Below, piece after piece: positions 20,808-29,466 of a stretch of 64,000 nucleotides of DNA. Numbering within the stretch: position 1 is the stretch's first letter; the number at the start of each line of letters is the position of its first letter. Source of the stretch: Acidovorax temperans (GTDB lineage Bacteria; Pseudomonadota; Gammaproteobacteria; Burkholderiales; Burkholderiaceae_C); the NCBI RefSeq assembly GCF_006716905.1, contig NZ_VFPV01000001.1, positions 1,242,001 through 1,306,000 on the forward strand. Direction: 5' to 3'. The translations under genes and the position numbers were made by a program. The notes below the pieces were generated by a model that searched no databases, was not told the origin of the DNA, and was given only the letters and a program-made list of their open reading frames with translations.

Positions 20808-21116
20808 ATGAACCGCCGCCACTATGCCATCACACTGCAGCAAGCCAGCGCAGAATCACCCACGCTGGCCATGCTGACCGCACTGACCAAAGACTCTAGC
20901 GAAAGGCTGAAGGCCATTGAGCCGCTGCTCCCAGCGGGCCTGCGCGACACCGTACGTGCAGGGCCTATCGAGGGTGCAACCTGGTGCCTTCTGGTCAAAA
21001 GCAACTCAGCAGCAGCCAAGCTGCGGCAAATACTGCCTGCACTGCAGGCTCATTTGCGAATCAAGGGGTGGGAGGTTAACTCTATTCGCCTGAAAGTTCA
21101 AACGGACTTGCGCTGA
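20808..21116 (+). CDS. DUF721 / DciA-like protein
   Basis: 102 residues, no signal peptide. The pattern VRAGPIEGATWCLLVKSNSAAAKLRQILPAL followed by GWEVNSIRLKV fits the DUF721 (DciA) family, whose studied members load the replicative helicase in bacteria lacking DnaC/DnaI. It is divergent from the M23 peptidase gene with only 32 bases between the starts, so their promoters overlap. Identification by motif and by the conserved secA-M23-DUF721 neighbourhood. Confidence 0.8.
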   Translation: MNRRHYAITLQQASAESPTLAMLTALTKDSSERLKAIEPLLPAGLRDTVRAGPIEGATWCLLVKSNSAAAKLRQILPALQAHLRIKGWEVNSIRLKVQTDLR

Positions 21117-21150
21117 ACTGACGAAATGAAGAGAAAAAGGAAAAGAAATT

Positions 21151-21226
21151 TGGTGCCGGTTGTCGGAATCGAACTGACGACCTACCGCTTACAAGGCGGG
21201 TGCTCTACCAACTGAGCTAAACCGGC
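21151..21226 (-). tRNA. tRNA-Thr (UGU)
   Basis: 76-nt cloverleaf on the minus strand: acceptor stem GCCGGTT/AACCGGC, encoded CCA (21154-21151), D arm TAGCTCAGTTGGTAGAG, anticodon loop CTTGTAA with anticodon TGT, T arm with GTTCGATTCC. The outermost anticodon-stem pair is C/T. It reads ACN threonine codons. It lies 49 bases downstream of sspB on the same strand. Confidence 0.97.
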
Positions 21227-21275
21227 GAAGCACGCATTCTATACCGAAAAAAACGAGCTCCAAAACAAAACTGGC

Positions 21276-21794
21276 TTATTTCACCCGTTTGAGTGAAGGA
21301 CGGCCGCCCGCAGGCCCAGGGGTGGGCTTAGGCGGTTCATCATCACCCACATCAACGGCCGGAACCAACTGAACAACGCGATCCTCAACAGACGCACCCG
21401 ACTCGACAACATCGGCCACAGGGGCCACAGGGGCCAACACAGCCGATGATGAAGGGGCTGCCACCAAACTGTCCACCGGTGGAGGGAAAGCCATGCCCTG
21501 TCCATTTTCACGCGCATAGATGGCAATCACACGCCCGACAGGAACCAGGATATCGCGGGGCTTGCCGCCAAACCGGGCTTTGAATTCGATGAAATCATTA
21601 CCCAGCTGCAGCGAGCTGGTTGCGTCGAAACTGATGTTCAACACGATCTCACCATCGTGAACAAACTCGCGCGGCACCTGCACTGAATCATCCACACGCA
21701 CCGCGACATAAGGCGTAAAACCATTGTCAGTGCACCACTCGTACAGAGCGCGAATCAAATACGGTCGTGTGGAGGTCGATTCCTGGGCGTTCAT
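21276..21794 (-). CDS. sspB: ClpXP specificity-enhancing factor SspB
   Basis: 172 residues. The folded substrate-binding domain (about 8-115) shows TRPYLIRALYEWCTDNGFTPYVAV and VLNISFDATSSLQLGNDFIEFKARFGG; a long acidic, alanine/valine-rich linker and a basic C-terminal tail follow, the region used to bind ClpX. It delivers ssrA-tagged proteins to ClpXP. It follows sspA by 41 bases, as in the sspAB operon. Confidence 0.95.
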   Translation of the reverse strand: MNAQESTSTRPYLIRALYEWCTDNGFTPYVAVRVDDSVQVPREFVHDGEIVLNISFDATSSLQLGNDFIEFKARFGGKPRDILVPVGRVIAIYARENGQGMAFPPPVDSLVAAPSSSAVLAPVAPVADVVESGASVEDRVVQLVPAVDVGDDEPPKPTPGPAGGRPSLKRVK

Positions 21795-21835
21795 GGGGTG
21801 TCCAGCAGTTCAGTGGGTTAGCAAAGGCTTCGCAC

Positions 21836-22447
21836 TTACTTGCGCATGACCTTTTCGGAGGGGGTCAATGCTTCGATATAGGCAGGACGCGAGAAGATGC
21901 GCTCTGCGTACTTCAGCAAAGGTGCAGCGTTCTTGCTCAATTCAATACCGTAGTAGTCGAGGCGCCACAGCAGCGGAGCAATGGCCACATCCAGCATGGA
22001 GAAGTTGTCGCCCAGCATGTACTTGTTCTTGAGGAACACGGGCGCGAGCTGGGTCAGACGATCACGGATATGAGCCCGGGCCTTCTCCAGCGCTTTTTCG
22101 TTGCCCTTTGTGGCGCGAGACTCCAGCGTGTTCACGTGAACGAACAGCTCTTTCTCGAAATTCAGCAAGAACAGACGCACACGTGCACGATCAACCGGGT
22201 CGCCAGGCATCAGCTGAGGATGAGGAAAGCGCTCATCAATGTATTCGTTGATGATGTTCGACTCATACAGAATCAGATCACGCTCCACCAGAATAGGCAC
22301 TTGCCCATAAGGGTTCATGACGCTGATATCTTCCGGCTTGTTGTACAGATCCACATCGCGGATTTCAAAATCCATGCCCTTTTCAAACAGGACAAAACGG
22401 CAGCGGTGGGAAAAGGGACAAGTCGTTCCCGAATAAAGCACCATCAT
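21836..22447 (-). CDS. sspA: stringent starvation protein A (GST fold)
   Basis: 203 residues. N-terminal thioredoxin-like domain (YSGTTCPFSHRCRFVLFEKGMDFEI) and C-terminal all-alpha GST domain with the usual ERFPHPQLMP and NFSMLDVAIAPLLWRL blocks. In enterics SspA binds RNA polymerase and affects stress and phage gene expression. Two consecutive ATG codons are possible starts (22447 and 22444). First gene of sspA-sspB. Confidence 0.95.
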   Translation of the reverse strand: MMVLYSGTTCPFSHRCRFVLFEKGMDFEIRDVDLYNKPEDISVMNPYGQVPILVERDLILYESNIINEYIDERFPHPQLMPGDPVDRARVRLFLLNFEKELFVHVNTLESRATKGNEKALEKARAHIRDRLTQLAPVFLKNKYMLGDNFSMLDVAIAPLLWRLDYYGIELSKNAAPLLKYAERIFSRPAYIEALTPSEKVMRK

Positions 22448-22502
22448 GGTGGGAGGCTCCTAAAAATCAAAAGAGTGGGAAGCACCAAAGCGCCCACTCT
22501 AT

Positions 22503-22542
22503 AAAAAATCTGACGACCTCTCACCCAAGAGAAGTCGTCAGA
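22503..22542 (-). terminator. strong rho-independent terminator of petABC
   Basis: On the minus strand TCTGACGAC plus TCTC (22542-22529) pairs with GAGA plus GTCGTCAGA (22522-22509), with a 6-base loop and one bulged base per side, and is followed by six T. It starts 11 bases after the petC stop and separates the bc1 operon from sspA. Confidence 0.93.
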
Positions 22543-22553
22543 AAGTCAGCAAG

Positions 22554-23312
22554 TTATTTGACGTCTTTCCAGAAAGCCGCATTCAGTCGCCATGCAATGA
22601 CGGTGAAGAAGCCCAGGAAAATCAGAACCCACACACCAACGCGGATGCGCGTGTTCTGAGCGGGCTCGGCCATCCACTGCATGTAGTTGACCAAGTCGCC
22701 GATAGCCGCATCGTACTGAGCGGGGGTCATCTTCCCTGGAGACACTTGCTCCCAGCCCTTGAGCACGTGGGTCTTCTGACCGTGGCTTTCGTGCTCTTCA
22801 AAGACGGGGCGGCGTTCGCCCTGCAGCTCCCACAGTACGTGAGGCATGCCCACGTTGGGGAACACGAGGTTGTTCCAGCCCGTCAGCTTGGTGTCGTCGC
22901 GGTAGTAGGTACGCAGGTAGGTGTAGAGGTAATCTGCACCCGAACCTGCAGAGCTTGCACGCGAACGGGCAATCACAGTGAGGTCAGGAGGATTGGCACC
23001 GAACCAAGCCTTGGCTTGCTTAGGATCAATCGCCGCCTTCATGGTTTCACCGACCTTGTCGGTGGTGAAGAGCAGATTGTCTTTCACCTGCTGGTCTGTC
23101 AAACCGATGTCTTTCAACCGGTTGAAACGCATGAACGCAGCAGAATGGCAGTTCAGGCAGTAATTGACGAACAGCTTGGCACCATTTTGCAAAGAGGCCA
23201 AGTCATTGGTCTTGACGGGCGCCTTGTCCAGGGGATGGCCGCCGCCAGCAGCCATTGCAGAGCCAGCCACCATGCCCAGCGCTGCCACGATCGTGAGAAT
23301 GAGTTTTTTCAT
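22554..23312 (-). CDS. petC: ubiquinol-cytochrome c reductase, cytochrome c1
   Basis: 252 residues with signal peptide (cleavage near AMA, residue 22), the haem c motif CLNCHS at about 55-60, and a C-terminal membrane anchor (about 224-245). It passes electrons from the Rieske protein to soluble cytochrome c. Third gene of petA-petB-petC, 18 bases after petB, with a strong terminator after it. Confidence 0.97.
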   Translation of the reverse strand: MKKLILTIVAALGMVAGSAMAAGGGHPLDKAPVKTNDLASLQNGAKLFVNYCLNCHSAAFMRFNRLKDIGLTDQQVKDNLLFTTDKVGETMKAAIDPKQAKAWFGANPPDLTVIARSRASSAGSGADYLYTYLRTYYRDDTKLTGWNNLVFPNVGMPHVLWELQGERRPVFEEHESHGQKTHVLKGWEQVSPGKMTPAQYDAAIGDLVNYMQWMAEPAQNTRIRVGVWVLIFLGFFTVIAWRLNAAFWKDVK

Positions 23313-23330
23313 TGTTGTTTTCTCCGGCTC

Positions 23331-24743
23331 TCAGTGCGCAACGTAGGTAACGCGATCAGGCACAGGCTTGGTCTTACCAATGCGACTCCACCAAGGCATC
23401 AGCAGGAAGAAGCCGAAGTAGAACAAAGTACCCACCTGAGAAACCCGCTCACCAATCGGCGAGGGAGGCTGGACGCCCAGGTAACCCAAGATCAGGAAGT
23501 TGATCACAAAGACAGCGTAGAAGTACTTGTGCCAGTCGGGACGGTAACGAATGGACTTCACAGGGCTGTAGTCCAGCCAAGGCAGGAAGAACAAGATAAT
23601 CACGGCACCACCCATCACGACCACGCCCCAGAACTTGGCGTCAATGGCCAGCATCAAAGCTGTGACCACCACAGCGCCACCAGCGATCACCACCTTGAAG
23701 ATGGCTGGCAACTGGGCCTTGAGCACTCCAAACAATGCACCCAGGAGCACACAGGCGATCAGGGCGTACATCATTTCGCTGGTGATAGCGCGCAGCATCG
23801 AATAGAACGGGGTGAAGTACCACACGGGAGCAATGTGCAACGGCGTCACCAGCGGATCTGCGGGGATGAAGTTGTTGTACTCGAGGAAGTAGCCACCAAA
23901 TTCGGGCGCGAAGAACACCACCGCAGAGAAAGCCAACAGAAACACAGACACGCCAAAGATATCGTGCACGGTGTAGTAAGGGTGGAATGGCACGCCATCG
24001 AGAGGCTTGCCCTTGGCATCACGGGGCGCATTGGGACCCTTGATTTCAACGCCGTCTGGGTTGTTGGAGCCCACGTCGTGCAACGCCAGCAAGTGGGCCA
24101 CAACCAAGCCCAGCAGAACCAGAGGAACGGCAATGACGTGGAAGCTGAAGAAGCGGTTCAGGGTAGCGTCGCCCACCACAAAGTCGCCACGGATCAGCAG
24201 AGCCAGATCAGGACCGATGAAGGGAATGGCAGCAAACAGGTTCACGATCACCTGAGCGCCCCAGTACGACATCTGGCCCCAAGGCAGCAGATAGCCCATG
24301 AAGGCTTCAGCCATCAGACACAGGAAAATGGCGCAGCCAAAGATCCAGACCAGCTCACGCGGCTTGCGGTAAGAACCGTAGATCAGGCCACGGAACATGT
24401 GCAGGTACACCACCACAAAGAAAGCCGAAGCCCCCGTGGAGTGCATGTAGCGAATCAACCAGCCCCAGGGCACATCGCGCATGATGTACTCCACCGATGC
24501 GAAAGCCAGATTCGCATCAGGCTTGTAGTGCATGACCAGGAAGATACCGGTGACGATCTGGATCACCAGCACCAGCAGTGCCAGCGAACCAAAGATGTAC
24601 CAGAAGTTGAAATTCTTCGGAGCGTAGTACTCCGACATATGCACACGGTAGGCATCGAAAGCTGTGGGGAACCGGTTCTCAAACCAGTTCGTCAGCTTGG
24701 CAGACGCCGAAGCGTTGGGGGAGATTTCCTTGAATTCAGCCAT
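23331..24743 (-). CDS. petB: cytochrome b of the bc1 complex
   Basis: 470 residues, fused N- and C-terminal parts with about eight to nine membrane segments. Haem-ligand histidines are in the helices RYMHSTGASAFFVVVYLHMFR and FFSFHVIAVPLVLLGLVVAHL. The quinol-oxidation site motif is PVWY (IAPVWYFTPFY) rather than PEWY, a variant known from beta- and gammaproteobacteria. It lies 11 bases after petA. Confidence 0.97.
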   Translation of the reverse strand: MAEFKEISPNASASAKLTNWFENRFPTAFDAYRVHMSEYYAPKNFNFWYIFGSLALLVLVIQIVTGIFLVMHYKPDANLAFASVEYIMRDVPWGWLIRYMHSTGASAFFVVVYLHMFRGLIYGSYRKPRELVWIFGCAIFLCLMAEAFMGYLLPWGQMSYWGAQVIVNLFAAIPFIGPDLALLIRGDFVVGDATLNRFFSFHVIAVPLVLLGLVVAHLLALHDVGSNNPDGVEIKGPNAPRDAKGKPLDGVPFHPYYTVHDIFGVSVFLLAFSAVVFFAPEFGGYFLEYNNFIPADPLVTPLHIAPVWYFTPFYSMLRAITSEMMYALIACVLLGALFGVLKAQLPAIFKVVIAGGAVVVTALMLAIDAKFWGVVVMGGAVIILFFLPWLDYSPVKSIRYRPDWHKYFYAVFVINFLILGYLGVQPPSPIGERVSQVGTLFYFGFFLLMPWWSRIGKTKPVPDRVTYVAH

Positions 24744-24754
24744 GTCGTGCTACC

Positions 24755-25351
24755 TCAAGCCTTCTTGTCTTCACCGATCAGCAGACGCGAATCGGACAGA
24801 TACATGTGGGGCGGGATTTCCAGGTTGTCAGGCGCAGGCTTGTTCTTGAACACACGGCCAGCCAAGTCGAAAGTGGAGCCGTGGCAAGCACACAGAAAGC
24901 CGCCATTCCAGTCGTCAGGCAAAGAAGGCTGAGGGCCCGTTTGGAACTTATCGCCGGGCGAGCAACCCAAGTGGGTGCAAATGCCCACGCCCACGAAAAT
25001 TTCAGGCTTGATGGAGCGGTGTTGGTTTTTTGCGTACTCAGGGGTGGGGTACGTCTTGCGATCTGACTTGGGATCGGCCAGTTGAGGCTCGGTCTTGGCC
25101 AACGAAGCAATCTGCTCAGGGGTGCGCTTGAGAATCCACACGGGCTTGCCGCGCCATTCCACAGTGAGCTTCTCGCCGGGTTGCAGGGCTGAAATATCAA
25201 CCTCTACCGCAGCACCGGCTGCTTTGGCTTTTTCCGAAGGCTGAAAACTGCTGACGAAGGGCACGGCTACGGCCACTCCTCCCGCAGCACCAGCGCATCC
25301 GGACGCAATCAGCCACGTCCGCTTGCTGGTGTCGACTGGTGTGTCACTCAT
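24755..25351 (-). CDS. petA: Rieske iron-sulphur subunit of the bc1 complex
   Basis: 198 residues. An N-terminal uncleaved membrane anchor (about 12-32) carries the leader SKRTWLIASG, a weak twin-arginine-like pattern; Rieske proteins of this type are usually Tat substrates. The 2Fe-2S ligands are in CTHLGC and CACHGS. It oxidises ubiquinol at the periplasmic face. First gene of petABC. Confidence 0.97.
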   Translation of the reverse strand: MSDTPVDTSKRTWLIASGCAGAAGGVAVAVPFVSSFQPSEKAKAAGAAVEVDISALQPGEKLTVEWRGKPVWILKRTPEQIASLAKTEPQLADPKSDRKTYPTPEYAKNQHRSIKPEIFVGVGICTHLGCSPGDKFQTGPQPSLPDDWNGGFLCACHGSTFDLAGRVFKNKPAPDNLEIPPHMYLSDSRLLIGEDKKA

Positions 25352-25489
25352 GGGGATCCTCGGTATACATCGCTATGTTGGGGTCAGCCGGGGATTGTAG
25401 CGGAGTGAAAACTCGTAACACCAGCCGCCCTCTTGCAATCTGGCGTCACAGCCCCATAGCGAAGCAGCACCGCTGCGCCATCTCTCCTA

Positions 25490-25495
25490 GATAAT
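25490..25495 (+). promoter_or_regulatory. possible -10 element of mscL
   Basis: GATAAT at 25490-25495 would place the transcription start near 25502, about 50 bases before the mscL ATG. No convincing -35 is present, so this is a weak prediction. Confidence 0.3.
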
Positions 25496-25550
25496 GCGGT
25501 TTCACACCACCTGGGGCGACGGGCCCTTGAAACCAAAAAGGGAAGCAAAG

Positions 25551-25982
25551 ATGACAATCATCAAAGAATTCAAAGAATTTGCCATCAAGGGCAATGTGAT
25601 CGACCTGGCTGTGGGGGTGATCATTGGCGGAGCCTTCGGGAAAATCGTGGACTCCGTGGTGGCCGATCTGATCATGCCGGTGGTGGGCCTGGTGTTTGGC
25701 AAACTGGATTTTTCCAATTTGTTCCTGGTGTTGGGCAATGTGCCAGCGGGCACCGCCATGACCCTGGACGCACTGCGCAAGGCTGGCGTGCCGGTTTTCG
25801 CCTACGGTAACTTTTTGACCGTGGCCGTCAATTTCATCATTCTGGCGTTCATCATTTTCATGATGATCAAGCAAATCAACCGACTCAAGCGCGAAGCACC
25901 TGCTCCAGCGCCTGCCGCTCCAGCACCTGAACCCGAAGACATCGTCTTGTTGCGCGAGATCCGCGATAGCCTCAAGCGCTGA
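25551..25982 (+). CDS. mscL: large-conductance mechanosensitive channel
   Basis: 143 residues from ATG 25551 ([33 protein letters not shown]), with a GGAAG binding site just upstream; a longer frame to 25494 is not conserved. Two membrane helices (about 15-45 and 75-100), a proline/alanine-rich linker and the C-terminal helix [13 protein letters not shown]. It opens under membrane tension to release solutes during osmotic downshock. Confidence 0.98.
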   Translation: MTIIKEFKEFAIKGNVIDLAVGVIIGGAFGKIVDSVVADLIMPVVGLVFGKLDFSNLFLVLGNVPAGTAMTLDALRKAGVPVFAYGNFLTVAVNFIILAFIIFMMIKQINRLKREAPAPAPAAPAPEPEDIVLLREIRDSLKR

Positions 25983-26017
25983 TCTGCGCCACAAACTCAG
26001 CTTTTTGATGGACTCAG

Positions 26018-26040
26018 CGCCCTCTTGTCGAGGGCGTTGT
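26018..26040. terminator. hairpin between convergent mscL and pdxA
   Basis: CGCCCTC (26018-26024) pairs with GAGGGCG (26030-26036) around a 5-base loop, followed by a weak TTGT. It lies 36 bases after mscL and 30 bases after pdxA, so it may serve both. Confidence 0.55.
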
Positions 26041-26069
26041 CGCATCTGCGGCCGACACCGCTCGAAAAT

Positions 26070-27107
26070 TCAGGCGAGTTGCCGCGCCATGCGTACCGCT
26101 TCGATCAGGCTGGACGCATCGGCTACGCCCCGCCCTGCGATATCGAACGCGGTGCCGTGGTCGGGGCTGGTGCGCACCAATGGCAGGCCCAGGGTGACGT
26201 TCACCCCTTTATCCACACCCAGATATTTGACAGGAATCAGCCCTTGGTCGTGGTACATCGCGATCACGACATCAAACTCACCAGGATGTGCCTCGGTGTG
26301 CCGAGCCCGCATGAAGACGGTATCCGGCGGCAACGGTCCGTGCACATCCACCCCTTGCGCGCGCAATTGAGCCAGAGCGGGAGCAATGATTTCCAGCTCC
26401 TCCCGGCCAAACAAACCACCTTCGCCCGCATGGGGGTTGAGCCCCGCCACAGCGATGCGCGGCGCACGCCCCAAGGTGCGCAGCAGTGCCGCATGCGCGA
26501 TCTGCACGGTCTGCAGCACGTTGGCCTCGGTCACAGCAGCAATTGCATCGCGCAGGGACACATGGATGCTGACCAGCACCGTGCGCAACTCATCGCTTGC
26601 CAACATCATGCGCACCGGCATCGCATCCAGCGCCACGCCTTGGTGGGCGGCAGCCTCGGCCTGCAGCAGTTCGGTGTGACCAGGGTAATCCACGCCTGCA
26701 GCAGAGAGCGCCTCTTTGTGCAACGGTGCCGTAACCAGTGCAGCCACCTCACCGCGCAGCGCGGCGCGTGCTGCCCACTGCACACAATCAGCAGCGGCGC
26801 GCCCTGCCTCAGCACTGACCTGCCCCACCGCCACGGTGTCGGGCAGACCCGCAAGCGGCAGCACCGGTACGCAGCGCGGGGGCGCAGCCAGGGCATCGGC
26901 CACCCCCTCGATCACCGCCACGGGCAGCGAAGGTATGCCCGGGCTTGCAATGCAGCCCGCGGCGCGTCGCAGCGTGGCCACGTTCCCGACAACGAAGCAG
27001 CCGCGCAGCACATCGGGCGCATCCCGGAACGCCTTGGCCACGATTTCAGGGCCTATGCCTGCAGGGTCGCCTTGGGTAATGGCGATGGGCTTGAGATTGA
27101 TTTTCAT
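26070..27107 (-). CDS. pdxA: 4-hydroxythreonine-4-phosphate dehydrogenase
   Basis: 345 residues. The start ITQGDPAGIGPEIV, the metal-ligand block TAPLHKEAL and the AMYHDQGLIPVKYL block are diagnostic. The enzyme oxidises 4-phosphohydroxy-threonine in the DXP-dependent pyridoxal phosphate pathway. Repeat copy 4 separates it from the upstream Nif3-like gene on the same strand. Confidence 0.96.
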   Translation of the reverse strand: MKINLKPIAITQGDPAGIGPEIVAKAFRDAPDVLRGCFVVGNVATLRRAAGCIASPGIPSLPVAVIEGVADALAAPPRCVPVLPLAGLPDTVAVGQVSAEAGRAAADCVQWAARAALRGEVAALVTAPLHKEALSAAGVDYPGHTELLQAEAAAHQGVALDAMPVRMMLASDELRTVLVSIHVSLRDAIAAVTEANVLQTVQIAHAALLRTLGRAPRIAVAGLNPHAGEGGLFGREELEIIAPALAQLRAQGVDVHGPLPPDTVFMRARHTEAHPGEFDVVIAMYHDQGLIPVKYLGVDKGVNVTLGLPLVRTSPDHGTAFDIAGRGVADASSLIEAVRMARQLA

Positions 27108-27110
27108 AAA

Positions 27111-27165
27111 TTCTGGCGCTAACGCCCGTGAATCAAGCGCAAGCAGCTACGCTTTCAATAGCAAA
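27111..27165 (+). repeat. dispersed bipartite palindromic repeat, copy 4
   Basis: CTGGCGCTAACGC core half, AAGCGCAAGCAGCTAC, then TTTCAATAGCAAA ending at 27165. It lies between the pdxA start (27107) and the Nif3-like stop (27170-27172), four bases from the stop. Confidence 0.83.
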
Positions 27166-27169
27166 CCAT

Positions 27170-27925
27170 TCACGCGGGGTTGTCGATTTCGATGAACTCG
27201 TGCCCGATGCCCAGCAGCCGCGCCACCTCGCCCGCGATCGCGGGGGCGCCATAGCGCTCGGTGGCGTGGTGCCCTGCGGCAATGAAGGCCACACCCGTTT
27301 CGCGCGCCAGATGGGCTTGTGGCTCCGAGATTTCGCCCGTGATGAACACGTCAGCACCTACAGCGATGGCCGCCTCAAAGTAGCTTTGCGCCCCACCCGT
27401 GCACCACGCCACTTTGGTCACGGGGCGCGTGCTATCGGCCGAGGTCACCAGCGTGGTCGGCCTGCCCAGCACGGCGGCCACGTGGTTCGCCACGGCCTGC
27501 GCATGGGGATAGTCGGCATCGGCCACGCAGCCCAGCAGCTGTTCACCAAACTGCGCCACGCTAGTCCACCCCAGCATCTGGCCCAACTGAGCGTTGTTGC
27601 CCCACTGGGGGTGCGCATCCAGCGGCAAGTGGTACGCAAAAAGATTGATGTCGTGCGCCAGCAGCAGTTGCAGGCGCTGCTTCATCCAGCCTGTAACCCG
27701 GCCATCTTGTCCGCGCCAGAACAGTCCGTGGTGGACGAAGATGGCATCAGCGCGCGCTGCAATGGCCGCCTCGATCAGCGCCTTGCTGGCCGTGACGCCG
27801 CTCACCACGCGGGCGATCTGTTCCTTGCCCTCCACCTGCAGGCCATTGGGCCCGTAGTCTTTGAAACGCTCGGGTTGCAGCAGGCCGTCGAATGCCTGCA
27901 GAAGGTCTACGCGGGATATGCTCAT
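27170..27925 (-). CDS. Nif3-like dinuclear metal centre protein
   Basis: 251 residues from ATG 27925 (MSISRVDLLQAFDGLLQPERFKDYGPNGLQVEG). Metal-ligand motifs are IFVHHGLFW and, near the end, AAGHHATERYG. Family members form toroidal hexamers with two metal ions; some have GTP cyclohydrolase-like annotation, but function is unsettled. An in-frame extension to 27997 is unconserved. Divergent from the HtrA gene. Confidence 0.9.
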   Translation of the reverse strand: MSISRVDLLQAFDGLLQPERFKDYGPNGLQVEGKEQIARVVSGVTASKALIEAAIAARADAIFVHHGLFWRGQDGRVTGWMKQRLQLLLAHDINLFAYHLPLDAHPQWGNNAQLGQMLGWTSVAQFGEQLLGCVADADYPHAQAVANHVAAVLGRPTTLVTSADSTRPVTKVAWCTGGAQSYFEAAIAVGADVFITGEISEPQAHLARETGVAFIAAGHHATERYGAPAIAGEVARLLGIGHEFIEIDNPA

Positions 27926-28088
27926 GCCCGCTATTGTCGCGCGGGCTCGCGCAGGCAGCGCCAAGACCCCACCCAACGCCGCGCCATGCGCCGCCAAGGC
28001 TTGGAGGACAATAGCAACTATTCCGGGCCCCGAAGATCACACTGCAGAACTCCGCGCACCCCACGCACCTTTGCCCCATCTACTCATC

Positions 28089-29234
28089 ATGAAACGCATC
28101 TGGCTGCTGTTCTCTCAGGCCGTGACGGTTTTCGCCGCGGCCTATTTTGTTGTCGCCACCCTCCAGCCCGACTGGATCCGCCAAGGCGCCACCCGCTCGG
28201 GCGCCGGCGTGGCCCTGATGGAAGCGCCCCCAGCCCCGGCGGGGCAGCCTGCGGCAGGCAGTTTCAGCGGCGCAGCGCGCAAAGCATCGCCCGCCGTGGT
28301 CAGCATCAATACCAGCAAGGCCGTACGCCACCCACGCAGCAACGATCCCTGGTTCCAATTCTTCTTTGGTGACCAGGCCCCGCAGGCCCAGACCGGACTG
28401 GGCAGCGGTGTCATCATCAGCCCCGACGGTTACATCCTCACCAACAACCATGTGGTCGAAGGTGCGGACGAAATCGAAGTCACGCTGACCGACAGCCGCC
28501 GCACCCGCGCCAGCGTGATCGGCACCGACCCCGAAACCGACCTGGCCATTCTCAAGATCACGCTCGACAAGCTGCCCGTGATCACGCTCGGCGATTCAGA
28601 CTCCCTGGCCGTGGGCGATCAGGTGCTAGCCATTGGCAACCCCTTTGGCGTGGGCCAGACAGTGACCAGCGGCATTGTCAGTGCGCTGGGGCGCAGCCAG
28701 CTGGGCATCAACACGTTTGAGAACTTCATCCAGACTGATGCCGCCATCAACCCCGGCAACTCGGGTGGCGCGTTGGTGGATGTGAACGGCAACCTCATGG
28801 GGATCAACACGGCCATCTACTCGCGCTCGGGTGGCAGCATGGGGATCGGGTTCGCCATCCCCGTGTCTACTGCGCGCCAGGTGCTCGATGGCATCGTGAA
28901 AGACGGACAGGTGACCCGCGGCTGGATTGGCGTGGAACCCAATGAACTGTCAGCCGAGCTGGCCGAAACCTTCGGCGTGAAAGCCACCGAGGGCGTGATC
29001 ATCACCGGCGTGCTGCAAGACGGCCCCGCTGCGCAGGCGGGCATGCGACCTGGCGACGTGATTCTGAAGGTGGATGACAAGGCTGTGGGCAACGTGTCGC
29101 AGCTGCTGACTGCTGTGGCTGCGCTCAAACCCGGCACGCCCTCTGCATTCGAGGTGCAACGCGCCGACAAGAAGCTGGAGTTGAACATCAACCCTGGCGT
29201 ACGCCCCCGCCCGCAGCGCGCTGTACGTCGTTGA
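28089..29234 (+). CDS. membrane-anchored HtrA (DegS/AlgW-like) serine protease
   Basis: 381 residues from ATG 28089. An N-terminal hydrophobic segment (about 4-24) without an obvious cleavage site suggests a membrane anchor. The trypsin-like domain has the triad H121 (NNHVVEG), D151 (ETDLAIL) and S225 (NPGNSGGAL); a single PDZ domain covers about 275-365. One PDZ plus an anchor fits the DegS/AlgW subgroup, which senses misfolded outer-membrane proteins, better than two-PDZ DegP. Position beside tatCBA is common in this family. Convergent with tatC, with repeat copy 5 between. Confidence 0.9.
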   Translation: MKRIWLLFSQAVTVFAAAYFVVATLQPDWIRQGATRSGAGVALMEAPPAPAGQPAAGSFSGAARKASPAVVSINTSKAVRHPRSNDPWFQFFFGDQAPQAQTGLGSGVIISPDGYILTNNHVVEGADEIEVTLTDSRRTRASVIGTDPETDLAILKITLDKLPVITLGDSDSLAVGDQVLAIGNPFGVGQTVTSGIVSALGRSQLGINTFENFIQTDAAINPGNSGGALVDVNGNLMGINTAIYSRSGGSMGIGFAIPVSTARQVLDGIVKDGQVTRGWIGVEPNELSAELAETFGVKATEGVIITGVLQDGPAAQAGMRPGDVILKVDDKAVGNVSQLLTAVAALKPGTPSAFEVQRADKKLELNINPGVRPRPQRAVRR

Positions 29235-29275
29235 AACACGGTGGAGAACTTCAGCGATCCGCAGAAACTTATCCG

Positions 29276-29337
29276 CTATCAATAAAATAGCTGCTAGCGC
29301 TTTATTCTCGGGCGCTAGCAGCTATTTTTATTAGTAA
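29276..29337. repeat. dispersed palindromic repeat, copy 5, symmetrical form
   Basis: The most symmetrical copy: AAAATAGCTGCTAGCGC on the left mirrors GCGCTAGCAGCTATTTTTA on the right around an 11-base loop. It lies between the convergent HtrA and tatC genes. With T-rich ends on both strands it could form a long hairpin acting as a bidirectional terminator. Confidence 0.88.
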
Positions 29338-29466
29338 CCAGAAGCCTCTACCCTGTTTTGGCGGCAACCGGACTTCCTGCGCTGAAAGTCGTCACACCAG
29401 CCGTGCAGAGCTTCACTGGATGGGTAAACGACACCGCGCGGTGATAGTGGCACAAAGTTGCCGCTG

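Noticed and set aside
23790..23830. PVWY instead of PEWY in cytochrome b as a defect
   Set aside because: PVWY is a known normal variant in beta- and gammaproteobacteria.
22746..24932. A 728-codon plus-strand frame opposite petC and petB
   Set aside because: Antisense shadow caused by codon bias; its low-complexity His/Gln composition is typical of such artefacts.
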